This document shows positions 21,251 through 29,218 of a stretch of 64,000 nt of DNA, piece after piece. The DNA comes from Hyphomicrobiales bacterium. GTDB lineage: Bacteria > Pseudomonadota > Alphaproteobacteria > Rhizobiales > Phreatobacteraceae. The notes below the pieces were generated by a model, which was not told where the DNA came from, made no database searches, and saw only the letters and a list, made by a program, of their open reading frames with translations. The stretch is from contig JAFKKV010000015.1 of assembly GCA_017304475.1 (NCBI GenBank), positions 1 through 64,000 on the forward strand. The letters are read 5' to 3'. How positions within the stretch are numbered: the first letter of the stretch is position 1; each line of letters opens with the position of its first letter. Position numbers and translations under genes: made by a program.

Positions 21251-21464
21251 CGTCTTGGCCGGCCTTGGGCCGGCCATCCACGAATTGCCTTGCCCAGGGA
21301 AGACGTGGATGGCCGTGACAAGCACGGCCATGACGGATGGGTCGGTGGCTGTTTCGACGCCAACCTCGACGCGTCGCGACGAACGGACGGCCGAGACGGC
21401 TTGGACGCAAGCGCCGTGCGTTGTCGTCCTGGCCGGCCTTGGGCCGGCCACCCACGAATTGCCG
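21251..21464. repeat. Tandem pair of family C repeats, inverted relative to the 17.3-kb pair
   Basis: One complete copy (21251-21335) and one truncated copy (21425-21464) of the family C unit, in reverse orientation to the pair at 17303-17563. They are duplicated with a period of about 174 bp together with GCGACGAACGGACGG-C and GACGGCTTGGACGCAAG flanks. These repeats fill most of the 483-bp gap 21034-21516; no gene is supported there. Confidence 0.85.
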
Positions 21465-21516
21465 CGATCGAGCAAGATGAGGAGGCCGCAACCGGCATGG
21501 CCTTGACGGCCGCCCC

Positions 21517-22365
21517 TTAGAGCCCCAGCACCGCCTTAATGGTCAAAAGGTCACGCCAGGCCTGCCGCTTGGCGATCGGGCTGCGCAGCAGATAGGCCGG
21601 ATGCAAGGTCGCGATCACCTGGATCTGGCGGTCGCCGACGGCGAAGGGCTGCAGCCGGCCGCGCGATTTCATGATGCCCTTCAGCCCCATCAGCGTTTCC
21701 GTCGAGGGGCCGCCGACGCAGACCAGCAGGTCGGGCGCCTTCAGCTCGATCTGGCGGCGGATGAACGGCTCGCAAATGGCGATTTCCTGGGGCGTCGGCG
21801 TGCGATTGCCCGGCGGCCGCCACGGAATGATATTGGCGATATAGGCATTGGTCTTGCGGTCCAGCCCGATCGCCGCCAGCATCCGGTCGAGCAATTGCCC
21901 GGAGCGGCCGACAAAGGGCTTGCCGGCGAGGTCCTCGTCGCGGCCCGGCGCCTCGCCGACGAACATCACCCGTGCGTCGCGCGCGCCGTCCTCGAACACG
22001 GTGCGCGAAGCGGTCGCCTTGAGCGCGCAGCCGTCGAACGATTCGAGAATGCGCTTGAGTTCGTCGAGATCGGCGGCCGAGCGGGCCGCCTCGCGCGCGG
22101 CATAGACGGCCGCGTCCGGCGCCGGCGGCGATCCCACCGCGCTGACCGGGACTGGTCGGGCGGCTGCCGCCGGGGACCGCCCGTTGCCCGGCTCGTCCCG
22201 CGACGCCGAACGCTGCGCGCTCATCGCAGCCTGGCGCGCCGCCAGTTCCGCCTCGCCCTCGGCGAAGCGGTCGACCGCCTCCTCGCTCAGCGCCATGTCG
22301 ACGCCGGCGTCCCGATAAAAGACGAGCAACGCCTCGATGGCGTCGGGGGTGAGCTGCTGAACCAT
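21517..22365 (-). CDS. Uracil-DNA glycosylase, family 4-like, incomplete Fe-S ligands
   Basis: A 282-residue base-excision repair enzyme removing uracil from DNA. The uracil pocket motif GEAPGRDED (137-145), FVGRSGQLLD (151-160), RPPGNRTPTPQE (183-194) and the HPAYLLR motif (255-261) identify family 4. An alanine/proline-rich linker (about 50-95) separates an N-terminal helical extension. Canonical family 4 enzymes hold a 4Fe-4S cluster with four cysteines. Here only Cys113 and Cys198 occupy expected positions; Phe110 and Trp182 stand where the other two would be, so the cluster is probably absent. This seems to be a recurrent alphaproteobacterial variant. Confidence 0.88.
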   Translation of the reverse strand: MVQQLTPDAIEALLVFYRDAGVDMALSEEAVDRFAEGEAELAARQAAMSAQRSASRDEPGNGRSPAAAARPVPVSAVGSPPAPDAAVYAAREAARSAADLDELKRILESFDGCALKATASRTVFEDGARDARVMFVGEAPGRDEDLAGKPFVGRSGQLLDRMLAAIGLDRKTNAYIANIIPWRPPGNRTPTPQEIAICEPFIRRQIELKAPDLLVCVGGPSTETLMGLKGIMKSRGRLQPFAVGDRQIQVIATLHPAYLLRSPIAKRQAWRDLLTIKAVLGL

Positions 22366-22384
22366 GACGCCATCATAGGCGAAA

Positions 22385-22412
22385 GGCCGGGACGCTGCGA
22401 CTCGTCCCGGCC
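22385..22412 (-). terminator. Probable terminator of the transglutaminase-like gene
   Basis: Leftward-reading stem GGCCGGGACG / CGTCCCGGCC (10 bp, 8-nt loop) followed by TTT on that strand. A second G/C hairpin (CCCCC-N7-GGGGG) lies just before it at about 22425. Both fall between the protease stop (22468) and the glycosylase start (22365). Confidence 0.55.
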
Positions 22413-22467
22413 TCCGTCCTCAACCCCCTGCGACCGGGGGAGAAACCCTTTAGCCGCTCGGCCTCGC

Positions 22468-23109
22468 TCAGCGGCGCGGCATGGCCACCTGCACCGGGCT
22501 CGAGCCGCCGCCGTTCAGCGTCACCCATTGGTTGGCGTCGGTCTGGGCCTGGCGCTTGATGAAGCGATAGCCGGTCTCGTGCCAGAGCTTCACCTCGTTG
22601 GAGAAGTTGTCGAGCACGTAGTCGCCGCGATCGGTCACCACGGTCAGAATGGCGTGGCCGTCACCGTTGAGATCGCGCACGACCGTGATCAGCAGCGCCT
22701 CCCGGGGAACGCCGAGCGCGATCAGCCGGCGCTTCTTCTCAAGCACCAGATCCTCGCAATCGCCTTTGCCGTCGACCGGATAGGTCCAGTATTCCTCGAC
22801 ACCGAAATGTTCGAGGTCGCTGACCTGCTCGATCTCCCGGTTGACCTGGAGATTGATCCGGACCAGCTGCGAAAAGGCGGCCGGCGTCATCGTCAGGCTG
22901 CGCGCCTGCGGCGAGCGCTGGCGGCAATCAGCCGGATTTTCGGTGCAGAACTGCACCCAGCCGATCGGCGCCGACGTCACGGCACCGCCGGCAAGCGACG
23001 CGGTGCGACGCTGTGCCTGAGGTTCGGCCCGGGCTTCGTCGAAGCCGAACGGACCAGCCCACAAGGTGGAAAACGCAAGCAAGAACAAACAGGACGCAAC
23101 GCGACGCAT
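22468..23109 (-). CDS. Bacterial transglutaminase-like cysteine peptidase (LapG-related)
   Basis: A 213-residue exported protein of the bacterial transglutaminase-like cysteine peptidase family (COG3672), related to LapG, which trims surface adhesins. Residues 1-28 are a signal peptide (MRRVASCLFLLAFSTL, cleavage near ARA). The catalytic triad is visible: Cys118 in GKGDCEDL, His152 in GHAIL and Asp167 in VLDNF. A second cysteine pair (Cys55, Cys62) near the N-terminus may form a disulfide. No LapD or GGDEF partner is adjacent. A CtrA-like box lies about 90 bp upstream. Confidence 0.88.
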   Translation of the reverse strand: MRRVASCLFLLAFSTLWAGPFGFDEARAEPQAQRRTASLAGGAVTSAPIGWVQFCTENPADCRQRSPQARSLTMTPAAFSQLVRINLQVNREIEQVSDLEHFGVEEYWTYPVDGKGDCEDLVLEKKRRLIALGVPREALLITVVRDLNGDGHAILTVVTDRGDYVLDNFSNEVKLWHETGYRFIKRQAQTDANQWVTLNGGGSSPVQVAMPRR

Positions 23110-23197
23110 GGGTGAAAAAACCCCCGAAACCCAACGATGACTGCCCTGCGACCCACGGCCATTAATCCATTGTTCACCATTTCGCTCAAGCGCGATG

Positions 23198-23213
23198 TTA
23201 AGACATCGTTAAC
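23198..23213. promoter_or_regulatory. CtrA-type box TTAA-N7-TTAAC
   Basis: TTAA-GACATCG-TTAAC matches the CtrA consensus TTAA-N7-TTAA with the frequent trailing C. Two more ATCGTTAAC elements follow at about 23227-23234 and 23248-23255, giving three in 55 bp. The cluster lies between the divergent peptidase (start 23109) and ETF-QO (start 23387), closer to the peptidase. Confidence 0.6.
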
Positions 23214-23386
23214 GGGTGTTACCAAATCGTTAACGCGGCCCGTTCAATCGTTAACATTGAGCCGGCTTGCCACCGGCCGCTCATCCGCCGGCCGGCCGCG
23301 TTGTCATCCGCGCGGGGCCGTGCTTTAGAACCTGACGAAAGTCGAACACGCGCCTGGACCGCGCGAGGATGTCGGAAGGGACCCGG

Positions 23387-25078
23387 ATGGCCGCCGAAGC
23401 AACCGCCGCTGAGATCGAACTGCCCGCCCGGGAAGCCATGGATTACGACGTGGTCATCGTCGGCGGCGGCCCCGCCGGCCTTGCCGCGGCGATCCGGCTG
23501 AAACAGGTCAATGCCGACCTGACCGTCGTGGTGGTCGAGAAGGGCTCGGAGGTCGGCGCCCATATCCTGTCAGGCGCGGTGATCGACCCCGTCGGCCTCG
23601 ACAAGCTGCTGCCGGACTGGCGCAAGGATCCGGACCGGCCGCTGAAGCAGGAGGTGACCGACGACCGGTTCTATTTCCTGGGTCATTCCGGCGCGCTCCG
23701 GCTGCCCAATTTCGGCATGCCCAAGCTGATGAGCAACCACGGCAATTTCATTGGCTCGCTGGGCAATGTGGCGAAGTGGATGGCGGCCCAGGCCGAGGCG
23801 CTCGGCGTCGAGATCTATCCGGGCTTCGCGGCGGCCGAAGTGCTCTACGGCGCCCAGGGTGAGGTGCTCGGCATCGCCACCGGCGACATGGGCATCGCCA
23901 AGGACGGCGAGATCACCGACCGCTTCACCCGCGGCATGGAGCTGCGCGGCAAATATACCCTGTTCGCCGAGGGCGCGCGGGGCAGCCTGACCAAGCAGCT
24001 GATCGCCCGCTTCAAGCTGGACGAGGGCAAGGAGCCACCGAAATTCGGCATCGGCCTGAAGGAAATCTGGCAGGTCAAGCCGGAGAACCACAAGCCCGGC
24101 CTGGTCCAGCACTCCTTCGGCTGGCCGCTCGACATGAAGACCGGCGGCGGCTCGTTCCTCTATCACGCCGACGGCGGCCTGGTTTATGTCGGCTTCGTCG
24201 TCCACCTGAACTACAGCAATCCGACGCTGTCGCCCTTCGACGAGTTCCAGCGCTTCAAGCAGCACCCCATGATCCGCCCTGTGCTCGAAGGCGGCAAGCG
24301 GCTGAGCTACGGCGCCCGCGCCATCACCGAGGGCGGCTACCAGTCGGTGCCGAAACTGACCTTCCCGGGCGGCGCGCTGATCGGCTGCGCCGCGGGCCTC
24401 GTCAACGTGCCGCGCATCAAGGGATCGCACAACGCCATCCTGTCCGGCATGCTGGCCGCCGAACATGTCGCGGACGCCATCGCGGACGCCCGTGCCAATG
24501 ACGAGCCGCGCGCCTATGAGCTCGCCTGGCGCTCGAGCGCCATCGGCCAGGACCTCCACAAGGTGCGCAACGTCAAGCCGCTCTGGTCGAAATTCGGCAC
24601 GATCGGCGGGGTCGTGCTCGGCGGCATCGACATGTGGACCAACGAGCTGTTCAAGTTCTCGCTGTTCGGCACGCTCAAGCACGGCAAGCCGGACCATGCC
24701 ACGCTGAAGCCGATCGCCGAGGTCAAGCCGATCGTCTATCCCAAGCCCGACGGGGTCATTTCCTTCGACAAGCTGTCGAGCGTGTTCATCTCGAACACCA
24801 ACCACGAGGAAGACCAGCCGGTCCACCTGACCCTGAAGGACCCGAGCGTCCCGATCGCCAAGAACCTGCCGGTCTATGGCGAGCCGGCCCGGCTCTATTG
24901 CCCGGCGGGCGTCTATGAGGTGGTCTATGCGGACGCCGCCGCCAAGACCGATCCGAAATTCGTCATCAACGCGCAGAACTGCGTCCACTGCAAAACCTGC
25001 GACATCAAGGACCCCGCCCAGAACATCAACTGGGTGACGCCCGAGGGTGGCGGCGGCCCGAACTATCCGGGCATGTGA
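23387..25078 (+). CDS. Electron transfer flavoprotein-ubiquinone oxidoreductase
   Basis: A 563-residue membrane-associated ETF-QO that passes electrons from acyl-CoA and related dehydrogenases, via ETF, to ubiquinone. An FAD-binding Rossmann motif, VVIVGGGPAGLAAAIRL, lies near residue 22. The NYSNPTLSPFDEFQRFKQHP region and the C-terminal 4Fe-4S domain with LYCPAGVYE and NCVHCKTCDIKDP (four cysteines near 504-541) are all intact. ATG 23387 is chosen because AAGGGA lies 5 nt upstream; the earlier ATG at 23369 lacks a usable site. It ends in a clean terminator, so it is probably monocistronic; etfAB are not in this window. Confidence 0.95.
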   Translation: MAAEATAAEIELPAREAMDYDVVIVGGGPAGLAAAIRLKQVNADLTVVVVEKGSEVGAHILSGAVIDPVGLDKLLPDWRKDPDRPLKQEVTDDRFYFLGHSGALRLPNFGMPKLMSNHGNFIGSLGNVAKWMAAQAEALGVEIYPGFAAAEVLYGAQGEVLGIATGDMGIAKDGEITDRFTRGMELRGKYTLFAEGARGSLTKQLIARFKLDEGKEPPKFGIGLKEIWQVKPENHKPGLVQHSFGWPLDMKTGGGSFLYHADGGLVYVGFVVHLNYSNPTLSPFDEFQRFKQHPMIRPVLEGGKRLSYGARAITEGGYQSVPKLTFPGGALIGCAAGLVNVPRIKGSHNAILSGMLAAEHVADAIADARANDEPRAYELAWRSSAIGQDLHKVRNVKPLWSKFGTIGGVVLGGIDMWTNELFKFSLFGTLKHGKPDHATLKPIAEVKPIVYPKPDGVISFDKLSSVFISNTNHEEDQPVHLTLKDPSVPIAKNLPVYGEPARLYCPAGVYEVVYADAAAKTDPKFVINAQNCVHCKTCDIKDPAQNINWVTPEGGGGPNYPGM

Positions 25079-25087
25079 CGAAAGCGA

Positions 25088-25109
25088 GGGCGCCGGAAGG
25101 CGCCCTTTT
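25088..25109 (+). terminator. Rho-independent terminator of ETF-QO
   Basis: GGGCGCC-GGAA-GGCGCCC stem-loop followed by TTTT, 10 bp after the ETF-QO stop. Confidence 0.85.
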
Positions 25110-25138
25110 CGTTGGGCGGCGGGCGCAGGGGGATCGCG

Positions 25139-25861
25139 ATGGATGAACCGACGGACGCACAAGGACAGCGGGGCATGAGGGTGCTGATTTTCGGCGCGAC
25201 CGGCATGATCGGCCAGGGCGCCCTGCGCGAATGTCTCGACGATCCCGGCATCGGCAGCGTGATCGCGATCGGCCGCGGGCCGAGCGGCACCAGCCATCCG
25301 AAGCTCACCGACCTCGTTCACGGCGATCTCTGGAACTATGCCACAATCGAGGACAGGCTCACCGGCATCGACGCCTGTCTGTTCTGCCTCGGCACCACCT
25401 CGGTCGGCATGGACGAAAAAGGTTATGCCCGGATCACCCATGACCTGACCCTGGCCGCCGCCGAAACGCTGGCCCGGCTCAATCCCGGCATGACCTTCGT
25501 TTATGTCTCGGCGGCCGGCACCGACTCGACCGAACAGGGCAGCCGGATGTGGGCGCGCGTCAGGGGCAGGACCGAAAACGACCTGTTCCGCCTGCCGATC
25601 AAGACTTTCGTGGTGCGTCCCCTGGCGGTCCAGCCGCTCGGCGGCATCCGCTCGCGGACGCCGGCCTATCAGGTGCTCTACACGCTGCTGGCGCCATTGG
25701 CGCCGCTGCTCCGCCGGCTGTTTCCCGCCTATGTCACGACGACGCAGGAAATCGGCCGGGCGATGATCGCGCTGGCCAGGCACGGCTCATCGAAGCGCAT
25801 TCTCGAAAACCGGGATTTCGCGGCCGCAGCCGCCGGCTGGGCGAAACCGTCAGCGGCTTAG
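25139..25861 (+). CDS. NAD(P)-binding Rossmann protein (atypical SDR)
   Basis: A 240-residue NAD(P)H-binding protein of the atypical SDR/NmrA-like group. The glycine-rich FGATGMIGQGALRE loop sits near residues 16-29, followed by FCLGTTSVGMDEKGYARITHDLTL and FVYVSAAGTDSTEQG, typical of a family often annotated as epimerase-like or YbjT-like. The classical YxxxK pair is not evident, so it may bind the cofactor without classical catalysis. Start ATG 25139 has AGGGGGA 5 nt upstream. Its stop codon overlaps the convergent secreted-protein stop by 4 bp. Confidence 0.8.
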   Translation: MDEPTDAQGQRGMRVLIFGATGMIGQGALRECLDDPGIGSVIAIGRGPSGTSHPKLTDLVHGDLWNYATIEDRLTGIDACLFCLGTTSVGMDEKGYARITHDLTLAAAETLARLNPGMTFVYVSAAGTDSTEQGSRMWARVRGRTENDLFRLPIKTFVVRPLAVQPLGGIRSRTPAYQVLYTLLAPLAPLLRRLFPAYVTTTQEIGRAMIALARHGSSKRILENRDFAAAAAGWAKPSAA

Positions 25862-26262
25862 CGCCCGACCCGATGCATCACCGCCTGGTGGCCGTTCTGG
25901 CAGCGGGTGCGTGCCCGATCGCGGTTCTCCAGGGTCACCGTGCACTGGGTCGCGGGCGTCGTCCGTCCATTGGCGCAGCGGCCCTGGAACTGCATGCGCG
26001 CGGTCGCGCCCTGCGCCCGGCCGCGGCCCTGCGTGCCGCAGTTGTCCTGCCCGGGGGTGGTGAACAGTTCGCGCGCCTCGACCCGGTCGCCGCGGACGCG
26101 CATTTCGACCGTCGCCGCGCCTCCCGGCCGGGCGGCCCATTGGCCGGAGAAATCGGCCGCGCGGAGCGTCCCGCCCTGCTGGGCGAGTGCAGGAGCGGCC
26201 GGGAGCGCAAGCGCGGTCGCGACGGCAAGACAAGCGGCAAGACACTTGGAACGAATGATCAT
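25858..26262 (-). CDS. Small secreted protein, 134 aa, unknown
   Basis: Starting at ATG 26262 (MIIRSKCLAACLAVATALALP) the first 27 residues form a signal peptide with cleavage near ALA-QQ. The mature part (about 107 residues) is basic and beta-rich. It has an FSGQWAARPGG segment and four cysteines (DNCGTQ, GRCANG, TQCTV, TRCQNG) that probably form two disulfides in the periplasm. I do not recognise the family. The longer in-frame upstream extension is arginine-rich and overlaps the control region of the neighbouring gene, so it is not used. Confidence 0.7.
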   Translation of the reverse strand: MIIRSKCLAACLAVATALALPAAPALAQQGGTLRAADFSGQWAARPGGAATVEMRVRGDRVEARELFTTPGQDNCGTQGRGRAQGATARMQFQGRCANGRTTPATQCTVTLENRDRARTRCQNGHQAVMHRVGR

Positions 26263-26417
26263 GAGGTCAACCTGGCGCGGCCTTGCGGCGAATCCGTGAT
26301 GGCCCGAGCCTATCCTGTCGATGCCCGCAGCGCGACCGCGACGAACCCGGCCTTGCCGGGAGCCGGGGCGACAGCTTAAGCGGGAACCCGCAACCACGAT
26401 CATGCCAAGGCCGTACC

Positions 26418-27137
26418 ATGCCCGTCAGCCTGACGATCGCCGAACTCGTCGAGCGTTTCCCCGATTTCCGCGCCGCCCTTCTCGTCTGCGACGATCTCAC
26501 CATTCCCGCCGAGCGGCCGGCCGCCCTCGACGCGCTGGTCAGCGAACGCGAACAGGCGGCGCGCGCGGCCCATGGCGGCACCGAGCTTGCCGATATCGCG
26601 GGTATTGCCGCCTGGCGTGCGGCCTATAAGGGCTTCGGCATCAAGAAGACCAGCTATCGCTGCTCGGTCGAGCGCCTGATGAAGAATGCGCTGGCCGAAC
26701 GGCCCCTGCCGCGCATCAACGGCTTCGTCGACGCCTATAACGCCGTCTCGCTCGGCGCGGTCGCCTGTATCGGCGCCGACGATCTCGAGCGCATCGCGCC
26801 GCCGCTCGCCTTCCGCTTCGCGCGGCCCACCGACACCTTTGTCGACATGGGCGCGGAGGCGGGCGAAGACCCCAACGACCCGCCGAAGGACGGCGAGGTC
26901 GTTTATGCCGACGAACGCCACGTGCTGTGCCGGCGCTGGAACTGGCGCCAGGACGCGCGCTCGATCATCACGCCGGCAACCCGCCGCGCCGTGCTGACCA
27001 TCCAGACCAATGGCGCCGGCGATCTCGAGGCAGCGGTCGCCGATGCCGTCGATCTCATCGGCCGGTTCTGCGGCGGCCATGTCACGACCGGCATCGCCGA
27101 TGCCGGCCATCCCGTGATCACCGTCGGCGGACGCTAG
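26418..27137 (+). CDS. B3/B4 tRNA-binding domain protein
   Basis: A 239-residue stand-alone B3/B4 domain protein, related to the editing module of phenylalanyl-tRNA synthetase beta chain. Members are thought to act on mischarged tRNA or are of unknown role. The segment AWRAAYKGFGIKKTSYRCSVERL (about 72-94) and INGFVDAYNAVSLGAVACIGADDLE (about 102-126) are the characteristic core. Start ATG 26418 is preferred; the open frame extends upstream to 26283 but that part is arginine/proline filler opposite the secreted-protein start. Confidence 0.85.
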   Translation: MPVSLTIAELVERFPDFRAALLVCDDLTIPAERPAALDALVSEREQAARAAHGGTELADIAGIAAWRAAYKGFGIKKTSYRCSVERLMKNALAERPLPRINGFVDAYNAVSLGAVACIGADDLERIAPPLAFRFARPTDTFVDMGAEAGEDPNDPPKDGEVVYADERHVLCRRWNWRQDARSIITPATRRAVLTIQTNGAGDLEAAVADAVDLIGRFCGGHVTTGIADAGHPVITVGGR

Positions 27138-27170
27138 CCCGTCTGTCGCCTGAATCCGGTGCGCCGAGCC

Positions 27171-27653
27171 TCAATCCACGAGAACCTCGACCTCCGGCAA
27201 CGACCGCGGCGGACCGTTCCGCAGGTAGCGCGCGACAATGTCGGCCAGCGACAATGGGGTCAGCCGCTCGCCGGCCGCGCCGAGCTCCGCCAATGTCCAC
27301 CAGCGGAAGCAATCGAGCACCTTGACCTCGACCGCGTCGGTCATGACGGGATCGAAGCGTTCGACATGGACGGCGAAATAATCTTCCTTCTGGCACAGCC
27401 GCCGGCCGCCATAGGTGAAGGTATGCTGCCGCCGCCAGAGCAGCGGCCCCATTTCGAACCGGTCGAGGCCGACCTCTTCCCGCAGTTCGCGCCGCATGGC
27501 CTGCTCGTGGCTTTCGCCGGCCTCGACACCGCCGCCGGGCGCGATCCAGAACGGCCCCACGTGATCGAGCACCAGCCGGATCAGCAGCACTTCGCCGGCA
27601 GGTGTCAGCAATATCGCGCGAACCGCCTCCCGCTGGACCACCGCTTCCGTCAT
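27171..27653 (-). CDS. Nudix hydrolase
   Basis: A 160-residue Nudix pyrophosphohydrolase. The Nudix box runs GGGVEAGESHEQAMRRELRE then EVGL (about residues 40-63), matching GX5EX7REUXEEXGU with all glutamates present for metal binding. It hydrolyses a nucleoside diphosphate linked to X, but the substrate cannot be read from sequence. The C-terminal part contains EVKVLDCFRWWTLAEL, frequent in the MutT/NUDT1-like subgroup. It is convergent with the B3/B4 gene (33-bp gap) with no visible terminator between them. Confidence 0.9.
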   Translation of the reverse strand: MTEAVVQREAVRAILLTPAGEVLLIRLVLDHVGPFWIAPGGGVEAGESHEQAMRRELREEVGLDRFEMGPLLWRRQHTFTYGGRRLCQKEDYFAVHVERFDPVMTDAVEVKVLDCFRWWTLAELGAAGERLTPLSLADIVARYLRNGPPRSLPEVEVLVD

Positions 27654-27782
27654 TCAGCCCGCTCCGTCCCGCAACGGCCGGCGACGCCGGCGCGGATGCG
27701 ATCCTGTTCCCTGATGGGCCTCATCGCTTGTCATGGGAGATCGGCCGGCGCAAGCGTGGCGGGGCCGCTTGGTGCCCCGGCG

Positions 27783-28493
27783 TCAGGCCGCCGGTCGAAA
27801 CGACCGCGGCGCGATGCCGAGCTGCTCCTTGAGCCCGAGCCAGCCCCTCGGCGTGACCTGGACGGCACGCGACAGCCTGGAACGGCGCAGCCAGCCGTTG
27901 GAACAGAGGACGGCCATGAACTGGGTTCCGAGCGGGCCGGCCAGATGGTGCTCCCGCTCGGTCCAGTCGAGGCATTGCCGCGCCAGGCCGTGGCGGCCCG
28001 GCTTCAGCCCGCCGACCTCCAATCCCAGGCCGCCGAACCACGCAACGCCTGCCGGCGTCACCTCGAACCGCTTGTCCGGAGCCGCGACCAGGAAGCCTCG
28101 CTGCTGCAGGCCGTGGGTCACGGCGCACCCGACCCAGCCGGCCAGATGGTCGTAGCAGCAGCGGGCGAAATGCAATCTCTGGGCTTCGGCCCCCAAGGGC
28201 CTGCGGCGCACCGGGGCTGCCGGTGCGATCGAAGCGAGACTTTCAAGTACCTGCGCGACATGGGCGCCGGCCAGCCGGTAATAGCGGTGCCGCCCTTCGG
28301 TTTCGACCGCCAGCAGGCCGCCCGCGAGCAGCTTGCCGAGATGCGAACTGGCGGTCTGCGCGGTGATGCCGGCCGCATAGGCCAGCTCGCCGGCGGGACG
28401 TGCCCGTCCGTCGACCAGCGCGGTGAGCATGGCGGCACGCGCGGGGTCGCCGATCAGGAAAGCGGCGGCGGCGACGCTCTGTTGCGAATCCAT
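27783..28493 (-). CDS. ArsR-like winged-helix regulator with long C-terminal domain
   Basis: A 236-residue regulator. The N-terminal winged helix (about residues 8-85) reads FLIGDPARAAMLTALVDGRA, then GITAQTASSHLGKLLAGGLLAVETEGRHRYYRL, typical of ArsR-type repressors. The remaining 150 residues are an uncharacterised extension with a CC pair (HFARCCYDHLAG) and two more cysteines (QCLDW, VLCSNGWL). ATG 28493 is chosen because AGGAGG lies 8 nt upstream; a GTG at 28514 is in frame but has no site. It faces the SnoaL-like gene across an inverted repeat (28544-28567), its likely operator. Confidence 0.82.
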   Translation of the reverse strand: MDSQQSVAAAAFLIGDPARAAMLTALVDGRARPAGELAYAAGITAQTASSHLGKLLAGGLLAVETEGRHRYYRLAGAHVAQVLESLASIAPAAPVRRRPLGAEAQRLHFARCCYDHLAGWVGCAVTHGLQQRGFLVAAPDKRFEVTPAGVAWFGGLGLEVGGLKPGRHGLARQCLDWTEREHHLAGPLGTQFMAVLCSNGWLRRSRLSRAVQVTPRGWLGLKEQLGIAPRSFRPAA

Positions 28494-28543
28494 GGCCCGG
28501 ACCTCCTGCGACACCTGCCCAGACTAAGCCGATGAGCGGCCGG

Positions 28544-28567
28544 ATGCTTCGACCCGGATCGAAACAT
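28544..28567. promoter_or_regulatory. Candidate operator ATGCTTCGA-N6-TCGAAACAT
   Basis: Inverted repeat with 9-bp arms and one mismatch, centred in the 126-bp gap between the divergent winged-helix regulator (start 28493) and the SnoaL-like gene (start 28620). Position suggests the regulator binds here to control both. Confidence 0.5.
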
Positions 28568-28619
28568 CGGCCCGTGTCGGCAGGTTACGGTCCGATTGAG
28601 TTCACAGGGAAACCGGACC

Positions 28620-29057
28620 ATGACCGACACGAACGATGCCGCCATCCGCCACATCTACGAACGCTGGCACGAAACGATCCGCACCCGCGATATTGACGGC
28701 CTGATGGCGCTTTACGCCGAGGACGCCATTTTCGAGACGCCGCTGGTCGTCGTCGCCCTGCCCGGCCGGAGCCATGGCGTCCTCAAGGGCAGCGCCGAGA
28801 TCCGGTCGTTCTTCACCGGCAATGCCGGCTTGAGCAAGCTCCCGGGCGGGCTCGCCCGCTGGTACCGGACCGGCACGTTCTTCGCCAATGGCCGACAGCT
28901 GGTCTGGGAATATCCGCGCGCGGCGCCCGACGGGGATCAGATCGACCTCGTCGAAGTCATGGATATCGCCGACGGCCTGATCGTTCATCATCGGGTCTAT
29001 TGGGGCTGGGTCGGCTTCAAGGCGCTGGTCGCGGCCATGGACCAGCCGAAAGCGTGA
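28620..29057 (+). CDS. SnoaL-like / NTF2-fold protein
   Basis: A 145-residue NTF2-like fold protein. ERWHETIRTRDIDGLMALYAEDAIFETP (about 14-41) is the typical helix-strand opening, and the GDQIDLVEVMDIADGLIVHHRVYWGW segment the closing sheet. Such proteins are small-molecule isomerases, hydrolases or ligand binders; the particular activity is not predictable. Start ATG 28620 is preceded by CAGGGAAACC. It is divergent from, and probably controlled by, the winged-helix gene. Confidence 0.82.
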   Translation: MTDTNDAAIRHIYERWHETIRTRDIDGLMALYAEDAIFETPLVVVALPGRSHGVLKGSAEIRSFFTGNAGLSKLPGGLARWYRTGTFFANGRQLVWEYPRAAPDGDQIDLVEVMDIADGLIVHHRVYWGWVGFKALVAAMDQPKA

Positions 29058-29218
29058 GACGGCCCATCTCGCAAGCGTTGCGCATCCCGCGCGGCGGCCG
29101 CCTCTTCGGCGGTCCGTCTCGCGGGTGGCGGCCGATCACGCCGGGGTGAAACCCCGGCCTCTCGCCTGATGCCTGGGTCTGCCCTATCGTCCCAGTCCCC
29201 ATCCCGAGGAGGCCCACC

